Assembly (NCBI GenBank): GCA_041671025.1
Contig: JBAZCI010000010.1
Location: 1-30,973 of the forward strand
Reading direction: 5' to 3'
DNA: 30,973 nucleotides
Source: JBAZCI01 sp041671025
GTDB taxonomy: Bacteria; Patescibacteriota; Patescibacteriia; UBA10025
The position numbers and the translations under genes were made by a program. The notes under the pieces were generated by a model that was not told where the DNA came from, did not search any database, and saw only the letters and a list, made by a program, of their open reading frames with translations. Below are positions 14,510 through 20,561 of the stretch, one piece after another. Each line of letters begins with the position of its first letter. Positions within the stretch are counted from its first letter, which is position 1.

Positions 14510-14857
14510 ATGTTGAATAAACAGCAAAAAGACCGGATCATCAAAAAGTATAAGGTGCATGAAAATGACACCGGATCGCCCGAAGTACAGATTGCCATCC
14601 TGACAGAGGAAATCAAGCTCCTCACCGACCATCTCAAAACGCATAAAAAGGACTTCTCCTCCCGCAGAGGATTACTCCGCAAGGTGGGATTACGCCGCCG
14701 GCTTTTGCGATATCTCCAAAAAGAAAACGCCGCGAGCGCAGAAGGTCTGGCAAAGAAATTAAAAATCAAATTGGCCGTTCCGGTAGCCAAAGAACCTGAA
14801 CCGGTCATCGAATTACCCGAAGAAGAAGAGAAGATTGAAGAACCAACCGTAGAATGA
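14510..14857 (+). CDS. rpsO: 30S ribosomal protein S15 with acidic C-terminal tail
   Basis: Residues 1-88 are a normal S15, a small-subunit protein that binds the 16S rRNA three-way junction. Diagnostic stretches are NDTGSPEVQIAILTEEI and KDFSSRRGLLRKVGLRRRLL, followed by the end of the helical bundle at YLQKEN. The usual protein ends near 89 residues. Here about 26 more follow, rich in proline, valine and glutamate (ELPEEEEKIEEPTVE). Acidic tails on ribosomal proteins occur in some compact genomes and may lie on the ribosome surface. The stop overlaps the next ATG by 4 bases (ATGA), so the NYN gene is coupled. The promoter and leader are upstream. Confidence 0.96.
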   Translation: MLNKQQKDRIIKKYKVHENDTGSPEVQIAILTEEIKLLTDHLKTHKKDFSSRRGLLRKVGLRRRLLRYLQKENAASAEGLAKKLKIKLAVPVAKEPEPVIELPEEEEKIEEPTVE

Positions 14858-15399
14858 AACTGACCGAACAGCGCGTTGGCGTCTTCGTCGACGTGCAAAA
14901 CATGTACTACTCCGCCAAGAACCTCTACGGCTCTAAGGTTAATTTTGAAAATATCCTCAAAAAAGCCGTATCGGGAAGAAAGCTCATCCGCGCCCTTGCC
15001 TATGTCATTCGCGCAAACAATCCTGAAGAACAGCGTTTCTTTGAAGCGCTGACGGTGCAAGGCTTTGAAGTCAAAATGAAGGATCTGCAGATTTTTGCTT
15101 CCGGACTCCGCAAAGGCGACTGGGATGTAGGCATTGCGATGGATACGATCCGCCTCTCGGCGAAACTTGATGTCATTGTTCTCGTCTCGGGAGACGGCGA
15201 CTACGCACCGTTAATCGAATATCTCCGCAACCACGGCCACTATATTGAAGTCATCGCATTCGGTGAATCATCTTCCCATAAAATCATTGAGGAAGCGGAC
15301 GAATTCATTGATTTAAGCAAAGAAAAACAAAAATACCTGCTCACCAAATCCCGACTGAGCATGTTTTCCAAGTCGGATAAAGATACATCATCTAATTAA
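14854..15399 (+). CDS. NYN-domain predicted ribonuclease (LabA/DUF88 family)
   Basis: A 181-residue PIN-like NYN-domain protein. The acidic active-site set is visible: Asp13 with Asn16 in GVFVDVQNMYYS, Asp91 and Asp97 in WDVGIAMDTIR, and Asp114 and Asp116 in LVSGDGDYAPLIEYLR. This is the pattern of LabA/DUF88-type NYN proteins, predicted metal-dependent RNases. The C-terminus carries a short polar tail (SKSDKDTSSN). It overlaps rpsO by 4 bases and lies upstream of pnp, so it is co-expressed with a ribosomal protein and with the main 3' exonuclease. I infer a role in RNA decay or rRNA processing. Catalysis and target are untested. Confidence 0.88.
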   Translation: MKLTEQRVGVFVDVQNMYYSAKNLYGSKVNFENILKKAVSGRKLIRALAYVIRANNPEEQRFFEALTVQGFEVKMKDLQIFASGLRKGDWDVGIAMDTIRLSAKLDVIVLVSGDGDYAPLIEYLRNHGHYIEVIAFGESSSHKIIEEADEFIDLSKEKQKYLLTKSRLSMFSKSDKDTSSN

Positions 15400-15410
15400 C
15401 GCGACATTTC

Positions 15411-15473
15411 ATCGGCGGACAGCCTGAGCTCACCTGCACGACTGTCACAGAGTGAGGTCAGAAGCCTGCCGAT
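15411..15473 (+). promoter_or_regulatory. Long stem-loop before pnp, possible RNase III site
   Basis: ATCGGC (15411-15416) pairs with GCCGAT (15468-15473). Inside, CTGA (15424-15427) pairs with TCAG (15458-15461), and CTCAC (15429-15433) with GTGAG (15452-15456), separated by one G-G mismatch, around an 18-base loop. The stem sits in the gap between the NYN gene and pnp. In Escherichia coli the pnp leader has an RNase III-cleaved stem used for autoregulation by PNPase; this stem is in the equivalent place. The function here is inferred. Confidence 0.5.
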
Positions 15474-15498
15474 CAGAGATTCGCATAACAGAACACCT

Positions 15499-17730
15499 AT
15501 GGAACGCAAAACGTTCGAGACAGAAATCGGCGGTAAGAAACTTATTATTGAAACGGGTCGGTTTGCCCACCAGGCAAACGGCGCATGTACGGTCCAATAC
15601 GGCGATACGCTCGTCTTGGCAACCGCAGTCATGAGCACCCGCATCCGTGAAGGCATCGACTACTTCCCGCTCCTCGTCGACTACGAAGAGCGTTTGTACG
15701 CTGCGGGCAAAATTAAAGGCTCGCGGTTTATTAAACGTGAAGGCCGCCCCACTGACGAAGCCATACTCACCTCGCGTGTTGTCGACCGGACCATCCGTCC
15801 GTTATTCGACGACCGCAGCCGTCGGGACGTTCAAGTCGTCTTGACGGTCCTTTCGGTCGATCAGGAGAACGACCCAGACATCCCCTCAATTATCGCAGCA
15901 TCAACCGCTTTGGCCATTTCACCGATTCCGTGGGCCGGTCCGATCGCAGGTACACGCGTCGGCATGATTAACGGCGAGTGGGTATTGAACCCTTCGTACG
16001 AAGCCCGCGAGAAAAGTTCGCTTGACCTCGTCATTTGCGGGACAGACGACAAAATCATTATGGTTGAAGCGGGAGCATCTGAAGTGGACGAGGACACTAT
16101 GGCAAAAGCCATTGAATTCGGTCAGAAGCATTTCAAAAAAATCATTACCCTCATTAGCGACGTCCAGAAAAGCGTCGGGCTTCCCAAAGAAACCATTGAA
16201 GTATCTGAACCGCTCTCCGATGAGCTGAAAAAGAAGGTGGAAGGAATGGTAACACCGAAAATAGACGGATTACTCGGTGCCGCATCTACAAAACTCCAAC
16301 ACAAAGAGGTTCTTGCCGCACTTCGCACAGAAATAGACGAAATGCTCAAAGCGGATAATGCGGTATCAAAAGATGACCGCGCACAAGGCATTGGATTGCT
16401 CGACACCATATATGAGGAACGGGCGCGGGCGCTCGTCCTGGAAAAAGGAATTCGCGTAGACGGCCGAGGCCTGGATCAATTGCGAACCATTACGTCAGAA
16501 GTCGCATTATTGCCGCGCACGCACGGTTCGGGACTGTTCCAGCGCGGTGAAACCCAAATACTTTCTGTAGTTACCCTGGGTTCCCCGGGAGACGAGCAAC
16601 TGCTCGATACCATGGAATTAACCGGGAAAAAGCGGTATATGCATCATTATAACTTCCCCGGTTTTTCTGTAGGCGAGGTAGCCCCTCTCCGCGGCCCCGG
16701 ACGACGTGAAATTGGACATGGCGCATTGGCAGAAAAAGCGCTTCTCCCTGTTCTTCCTGAAAAAGAGAAATTTCCCTATACGATCCGCGTTGTTTCCGAG
16801 GCGTTATCCTCAAACGGATCGACATCACAGGGATCAATTTGCGGATCTACGTTAGCGCTCATGGACGCCGGCGTACCGATCACCGCTCCTGTTGCAGGTA
16901 TCTCCATCGGACTTATTTCCGATCCGAAGGATGAAAAGAAATACAAGATTATTACAGACATTCAGGGCGTCGAAGATCATAACGGAGACATGGATTTCAA
17001 AGTAGCAGGAACACGCAAAGGGATCACGGCAATTCAGATGGACACCAAGCTCCATGGCATTCGATATGCAATTGCCCAGGAAGCTCTCGTTGCCGCACGC
17101 ACCGCAAGAATGCAGATTCTTGATGTGATGGAAAAAGCAATTTCCGCCCCGCGCGCCGAACTCTCTCCGTATGCACCGCGCATCACCTCATTAACCGTTG
17201 ATCCGGAAAAAATCCGTATGGTCATCGGCAAAGGCGGCGAAACGATCAATAAGATTATCGAGGAATGCGGCGGTCAGGATGTGATTAAGATCGACATCGA
17301 AGACAGCGGTCTCATCATGATCACCTGCCACAAGGCCGACATGGCGCAAAAGGCAAAAGAATGGATTGAGAATCTCACCAAGGATATCAAGGCGGGAGAA
17401 ATCTACGAAGGGACAGTAACGCAGATTATGAAGGACCGGATGAGCGGAAGTGAAATTGGCGCGATTGTCGAAATTGCTCCCGGACATGACGGCATGGTGC
17501 ACATCTCAGAATTTTCCTACCAACGAATAAATAAAGTAAGTGACATCGTCGAGGTTGGCCAAAAGCTGAAAGTCAAAGTGGTAGATGTCGATAAGGAAAG
17601 AGGTCGGATCGCTCTTTCCGTCAAAGCGCTTACTGAAGCACCGGCATCAGGGGACTTCGAACAAGACCAGCGCAGTCGGCCATTCCATCGTGGAGGCGAC
17701 AGACGCCCTATCCCCCGACGCAGGCCATGA
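15499..17730 (+). CDS. pnp: Polyribonucleotide nucleotidyltransferase (PNPase)
   Basis: 743 residues, within the usual range. PNPase degrades RNA 3' to 5' with phosphate, as a trimer. Domains in order: first RNase PH core (about 1-140), all-helical linker, second RNase PH core (about 310-545) with GLFQRGETQILSV, GEVAPLRGPGRREIGHG and the catalytic aspartates in VEDHNGDMDFKVAG (about 493 and 499), KH domain with VIGKGGETINKII (about 575-587), and S1 domain (about 633-709, GTVTQIMKD, HDGMVHISE). The C-terminal tail after S1 is rich in arginine (RSRPFHRGGDRRPIPRRRP), which may add RNA affinity. A stem-loop lies in the leader. The stop overlaps the gmk start as ATGA. Confidence 0.98.
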   Translation: MERKTFETEIGGKKLIIETGRFAHQANGACTVQYGDTLVLATAVMSTRIREGIDYFPLLVDYEERLYAAGKIKGSRFIKREGRPTDEAILTSRVVDRTIRPLFDDRSRRDVQVVLTVLSVDQENDPDIPSIIAASTALAISPIPWAGPIAGTRVGMINGEWVLNPSYEAREKSSLDLVICGTDDKIIMVEAGASEVDEDTMAKAIEFGQKHFKKIITLISDVQKSVGLPKETIEVSEPLSDELKKKVEGMVTPKIDGLLGAASTKLQHKEVLAALRTEIDEMLKADNAVSKDDRAQGIGLLDTIYEERARALVLEKGIRVDGRGLDQLRTITSEVALLPRTHGSGLFQRGETQILSVVTLGSPGDEQLLDTMELTGKKRYMHHYNFPGFSVGEVAPLRGPGRREIGHGALAEKALLPVLPEKEKFPYTIRVVSEALSSNGSTSQGSICGSTLALMDAGVPITAPVAGISIGLISDPKDEKKYKIITDIQGVEDHNGDMDFKVAGTRKGITAIQMDTKLHGIRYAIAQEALVAARTARMQILDVMEKAISAPRAELSPYAPRITSLTVDPEKIRMVIGKGGETINKIIEECGGQDVIKIDIEDSGLIMITCHKADMAQKAKEWIENLTKDIKAGEIYEGTVTQIMKDRMSGSEIGAIVEIAPGHDGMVHISEFSYQRINKVSDIVEVGQKLKVKVVDVDKERGRIALSVKALTEAPASGDFEQDQRSRPFHRGGDRRPIPRRRP

Positions 17731-18299
17731 TCGCAGACGCATCACGACTGATCGTGGTTACCGGCCCCTCGGGAGTCGGAAAAGATACGATACTTGAAAC
17801 ACTCAAGCGGAACCAGCTTCCGCTTGAGTTCGTTCTTACCACCACAACACGACCGGAACGTCCCGGAGAACACCATGTGTACCACCACATTGATGTCCCC
17901 ACATTTCAAAAGATGATTACTGACGGCGCATTTGCCGAATGGGCCAAAGTATACGACCAGTACTACGGCACAGAACTGACTGAGCTCGAACGCGCCATGA
18001 ATACGGGGCGCACGACCATCTTGGAAAACGACATTCAGGGCGCAAAGATCGTAAAATCTCTTTTTCCTCAATCGACCATTATCTTCATCTCTCCAAAGGA
18101 CATAGAAGAACTTGAAACCCGCTTGCGAAAACGCGGAAAAAACAACGACGCAGAAATCCGCACCCGTTTGGACACCGCTGCCTCAGAATTGGCACAGGCG
18201 CATATTGCAGACCATGTGATCATCAACGAAGAGGGAAAATTAGACAAAGCCGTATCTGAAATTCAAAAAATCATCGAGTCTCTCGGACTCAAAGCGTAA
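17727..18299 (+). CDS. gmk: Guanylate kinase
   Basis: 190 residues. Guanylate kinase converts GMP and ATP to GDP and ADP. The P-loop is GPSGVGKDT (about 13-21), followed by the GMP-binding stretch TTTTRPERPGE, then FAEWAKVYDQYYGT and ENDIQGA (about 92-98), and the lid RLRKRGKNND with RLDTAASE. The aspartate after GK in the P-loop is unusual; Gmk normally has S, G or T there, while GKD is found in the related PhnN kinases. All other motifs are those of Gmk, so I keep this name. It overlaps pnp by 4 bases and is the last gene before a strong terminator. Confidence 0.92.
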   Translation: MIADASRLIVVTGPSGVGKDTILETLKRNQLPLEFVLTTTTRPERPGEHHVYHHIDVPTFQKMITDGAFAEWAKVYDQYYGTELTELERAMNTGRTTILENDIQGAKIVKSLFPQSTIIFISPKDIEELETRLRKRGKNNDAEIRTRLDTAASELAQAHIADHVIINEEGKLDKAVSEIQKIIESLGLKA

Positions 18300-18354
18300 G
18301 GAACTTGTCAGAAATGTAGTTTGTATTGTCCACAGGCATCCGGCAAAGAATTTT

Positions 18355-18384
18355 ATCGGGAAAATGCTGTTCTCGATCTTTTTT
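18355..18384 (+). terminator. Intrinsic terminator of the rpsO-pnp-gmk operon
   Basis: ATCGGGAA (18355-18362) pairs with TTCTCGAT (18370-18377), eight pairs including one G-U, around a 7-base loop. A run of six T (18379-18384) follows after one C. It separates the operon from the following non-coding RNA unit. Confidence 0.8.
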
Positions 18385-18409
18385 GCCCAATTTACCCTCA
18401 TAGAGCCAT

Positions 18410-18438
18410 TTGACAGGAAGCAAATTCTATGCTATACT
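18410..18438 (+). promoter_or_regulatory. Near-consensus promoter of the non-coding RNA
   Basis: A perfect TTGACA (18410-18415) is separated by 17 bases from TATACT (18433-18438), and TGC directly before the -10 box makes it an extended -10 element. This is the strongest promoter-like sequence in the window. The predicted start is near 18445, at the base of the first hairpin of the RNA. Confidence 0.88.
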
Positions 18439-18622
18439 CCTTTTTGTTGACCTCAAAAGGGGCAACAATACAACACAAAGTAGAGAGAGATCTTTCCAAA
18501 ACTAAACAAACACCAATCTTTTGAAAAGATCTTTCTCTACTGCTGTACATTGTCGTGCTCACCGGCTGAAAAAAGTAAAACAAAATAAAAAGGCATTTCC
18601 TTTCCTTCTAGGAGGAAGAGAT

Positions 18623-18640
18623 ATGACCATAAAGTGGTAG
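18623..18640 (+). other. Five-codon reading frame with a perfect ribosome binding site
   Basis: AGGAGG (18610-18615) lies 7 bases before an ATG that opens a frame of five codons (MTIKW) and TAG. The Shine-Dalgarno bases are part of a 7-bp hairpin (18601-18607 with 18612-18618), so it would be masked. It may be a leader peptide or chance sequence inside a structured RNA. Confidence 0.25.
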
Positions 18641-18816
18641 AGAAGTTACTCATCGATAGTGAGCTACAGATGAGATCAAAAGCTTATTAGATAAGAGTAT
18701 TATGAGCTGCCTCCGGGCGGCTAATAATCAGGTCTGATAAGCCTTCAAGGCCTTGGCGCCTTTAAACAACTTTGTATCGAGGCGAGCAGGGCCTTTTGAG
18801 TATCCAGAAACTTCTT

Positions 18817-18844
18817 CCTTCAATGCACATGTGAAGGTTTTTTT
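18817..18844 (+). terminator. Intrinsic terminator of the non-coding RNA, just before rnhB
   Basis: CCTTCA (18817-18822) pairs with TGAAGG (18832-18837) around a 9-base loop, followed by a run of seven T (18838-18844). It ends 40 bases before the rnhB start. Confidence 0.82.
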
Positions 18845-18847
18845 GTA

Positions 18848-18876
18848 TTCACGGCAATGCGTGGTAGAGGTATACT
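18848..18876 (+). promoter_or_regulatory. Promoter of rnhB, near-leaderless
   Basis: TTCACG (18848-18853) is separated by 17 bases from TATACT (18871-18876). The start would fall at 18883-18884, on the ATG at 18884. This favours the start at 18884 over the earlier ATG at 18857 and predicts a leaderless mRNA that is separate from the upstream RNA. Confidence 0.6.
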
Positions 18877-18883
18877 TGCATAT

Positions 18884-19486
18884 ATGCGATACCCGACATC
18901 ACGGTACGAAAAACAATTACTGAGCGAGGGGTTCGCGCGTATTGCCGGAGTCGATGAGGCAGGACGAGGAGCGTGGGCCGGACCTTTGGTCGCAGCTGCG
19001 GTGATACTTCCTTTTCCTCATCGTATTATCGGACTGAATGACTCAAAAAAACTGAGCCCTGCGCGCCGTGAACAGCTCTACGGTAAAATTTGCGCCGTGG
19101 CCGCATGGTCAGTAAGTATTAAAGGGCAAACGGACATCGATGCGCACGGGGTAGGCCGTATGAATACAGAAGCGCTCATAGATGCAGTACGTATGCTCGA
19201 ACCAAAACCTGACTTTGTATTGGTGGATGCTTTACGCATCACCCTGCCCATCCCGTCAAAAAGCATTGTTCACGGAGACGCGCTTACCCAGTCGATCGCA
19301 GCTGCTTCTATCGTCGCAAAGGTAACGCGGGACCGATTGATGCAGGCTCTCCATCGTGTCTATCCCCGTTATGGATTTGACGCACACAAAGGATACGGCA
19401 CGCCGTCACATGCCCGGGCTATTCGTGCCTACGGCATATCCGGTGAACACCGCCGTTCATTTGCTCCGATGCGGCTCATGGTCTAA
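18884..19486 (+). CDS. rnhB: Ribonuclease HII
   Basis: 200 residues from ATG 18884. RNase HII removes ribonucleotides and RNA primers from RNA/DNA hybrids. The type 2 active site is visible: AGVDEAGRGAWAGPLVAAAV (Asp24 and Glu25), VLVDALRI (Asp115), and SIVAKVTRDR (Asp150), with NDSKKLSPARRE between them. A helical end follows, with HKGYGTPSHARAIRAYG, which is typical. The frame could begin at 18857, but those 9 residues fall in the promoter. Upstream is the non-coding RNA with its terminator; downstream a methyltransferase and yraN. The rnhB-yraN neighbourhood is common in bacteria. Confidence 0.96.
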   Translation: MRYPTSRYEKQLLSEGFARIAGVDEAGRGAWAGPLVAAAVILPFPHRIIGLNDSKKLSPARREQLYGKICAVAAWSVSIKGQTDIDAHGVGRMNTEALIDAVRMLEPKPDFVLVDALRITLPIPSKSIVHGDALTQSIAAASIVAKVTRDRLMQALHRVYPRYGFDAHKGYGTPSHARAIRAYGISGEHRRSFAPMRLMV

Positions 19487-19497
19487 ACATTTCCCTG

Positions 19498-19506
19498 TGC
19501 TATACT
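19498..19506 (+). promoter_or_regulatory. Extended -10 box before the methyltransferase gene
   Basis: TGC followed by TATACT (19501-19506) forms an extended -10 element 12 bases before the ATG at 19519, just after the rnhB stop. No good -35 is present. The leader would be about 6 bases. Confidence 0.5.
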
Positions 19507-19518
19507 GTACATATCCCT

Positions 19519-20091
19519 ATGTCAAAGATACCCTCCGGTAATGCATTTCTTAATCCGCAAAGCGTCCTCAACGCAATCGGGATTCATCTCGGTGACAAAG
19601 TAGCCGACTTCGGGTGCGGAGGTGCGGCATATTTTGTGTTACAGGCAGCAAAGATGGTCGGAAGCCGCGGCATCGTATACGGCGTCGACGTTTTGAAACC
19701 GGCGCTCTCCGGATTAAAAAGCCGCCTTGAACTTCATAACATTACGAACGTCGTGCCTGTATGGTCAAATGTAGAAACGTACGGAGCGACTCGACGCATT
19801 CGAAGTAATTCGCTCACGGTCGGCATGATTATCAACACCCTTTTTCAGGCGCAGGATAAGACAGCGATGATCAGGGAAGCGGAACGTATGGTCGCTCCGG
19901 GCGGACGATTGGTGATCATCGACTGGAAAACCGGCGGACTTCCGTTCGGCCCGACACAGAAGCAACTCGTTGTTCCCGAGACCATCCAGGCTATGGCTGA
20001 AAAATTCCACCTCAAACTTACCGATGTCTTTGAGCCCGGAAAATATCATTTCGGATTGATTTTCACCAAAGCAGAAACGCATCCCGCATAG
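19519..20091 (+). CDS. Class I SAM-dependent methyltransferase
   Basis: A 190-residue protein with the Rossmann methyltransferase fold. Motif I is VADFGCGGAAYF (about 28-39), which binds S-adenosylmethionine, followed by the acidic end of strand 2 (GIVYGVDV), and the later AERMVAPGGRLVIIDWK, which matches motif III of UbiE/Methyltransf_11 and Methyltransf_31-type enzymes. The first 10-20 residues (SGNAFLNPQSVLNAIGI) form a helix before motif I, a feature of small stand-alone methyltransferases. The substrate is unknown; relatives methylate small molecules, arsenite or proteins. It follows rnhB by 32 bases and precedes yraN by 12. Confidence 0.82.
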   Translation: MSKIPSGNAFLNPQSVLNAIGIHLGDKVADFGCGGAAYFVLQAAKMVGSRGIVYGVDVLKPALSGLKSRLELHNITNVVPVWSNVETYGATRRIRSNSLTVGMIINTLFQAQDKTAMIREAERMVAPGGRLVIIDWKTGGLPFGPTQKQLVVPETIQAMAEKFHLKLTDVFEPGKYHFGLIFTKAETHPA

Positions 20092-20103
20092 TCGTACATA
20101 CAT

Positions 20104-20463
20104 ATGCAACAGCGTGCATCCTCTCGCACCCTCGGAGCCCTGGGAGAAAAACTTGCAGGGGATTTTTTGATTCGCAAAGGATTTCATATTATTGATCGCC
20201 ATATCACCACACGATACGGAGAAATCGACATTATCGCGCAAGATGCGGGTGAACTGGTGTTTGTAGAAGTAAAAACCCGTCGATCATTCCGCTACGGGTC
20301 GCCCGAAGAATCAATTCCGGGAAAGAAGCTGGATAGTCTTCGGCTCGCTATTGAAGCATACATGCAAAAACAGCCTGACAATCGTGCATATCGCCTTGAT
20401 TGCGTTTTTATCACCTTTTCCGGATCCGTCCCCGCCATTCATCACCTGCCCGGATGTGGATAG
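20104..20463 (+). CDS. yraN: YraN/UPF0102 family endonuclease-like protein
   Basis: 119 residues, the normal size of UPF0102. The N-terminus GALGEKLAGDFLIRKGFHII is followed by the PD-(D/E)xK nuclease core: RYGEIDIIAQDAGELVFVEVKTR (acidic E-x-D at about 39-41, E-V-K at about 54-56), then RLAIEAYM and YRLDCVFIT (the last strands). The family resembles Holliday-junction resolvases but its cellular role is not well defined. Its place near rnhB is typical. A promoter and terminator-like hairpin follow within 50 bases. Confidence 0.93.
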   Translation: MQQRASSRTLGALGEKLAGDFLIRKGFHIIDRHITTRYGEIDIIAQDAGELVFVEVKTRRSFRYGSPEESIPGKKLDSLRLAIEAYMQKQPDNRAYRLDCVFITFSGSVPAIHHLPGCG

Positions 20464-20469
20464 TACGGC

Positions 20470-20498
20470 TTGCATTTTTTATGACTGTCATTTATACT
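20470..20498 (+). promoter_or_regulatory. Promoter upstream of nusA
   Basis: TTGCAT (20470-20475) is separated by 17 bases from TATACT (20493-20498). The start would be near 20505, exactly where the hairpin at 20505-20534 begins. A second, weaker -10 (TTATAC, 20547-20552) lies 9 bases before the nusA ATG. Confidence 0.7.
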
Positions 20499-20504
20499 GC
20501 CACT

Positions 20505-20534
20505 AAGACTAGTTACTGTAGACTAGTCTTTTTT
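20505..20534 (+). terminator. Terminator-like hairpin at the 5' end of the nusA leader
   Basis: AAGACTAGT (20505-20513) pairs perfectly with ACTAGTCTT (20522-20530) around an 8-base loop, and the T-run continues to 20534. It can end transcripts from yraN, but it also lies directly after the promoter at 20470-20498, so transcripts from that promoter must pass it before nusA. Confidence 0.8.
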
Positions 20535-20561
20535 ATTTAGTTCACATTATACACCACACGT

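Larger units (their letters stand above)
18444..18844 (+). ncRNA. Candidate structured non-coding RNA of about 400 nt, unknown family
   Basis: An isolated transcription unit: terminator of the previous operon, near-consensus promoter, no real protein frame, then an intrinsic terminator. Stems: TTGTTG (18444-18449) plus CCTC pair with GGGG plus CAACAA (18463-18468) around AAAA; a 16-bp stem (18480-18495 with 18525-18540, one G-U), topped after a C/A mismatch by CAAAA/TTTTG and a long A-rich loop; a 7-bp stem at 18601-18618 enclosing AGGAGG; CTTAT/ATAAG (18683-18695); and ATTAT plus AGCTGCC with GGCGGCT plus ATAAT (18699-18728, one mismatch) closed by a UCCG loop. I searched by eye for tmRNA, RNase P RNA, SRP RNA and T-box signatures and found none. 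It may be a stable RNA or a long regulatory leader for rnhB. Confidence 0.6.

Noticed and set aside
18444..18844. tmRNA or RNase P RNA as the identity of the non-coding RNA.
   Set aside because: There is no tRNA-like T-loop or tag frame ending in Ala-Ala, and no P4 sequence such as GAGGAAAGTCC or its partner; GGAGGAAGAG at 18611 is only a superficial resemblance.
18857..18883. Earlier ATG for rnhB.
   Set aside because: The stretch contains the -10 box (18871-18876), and the residues are not part of RNase HII.
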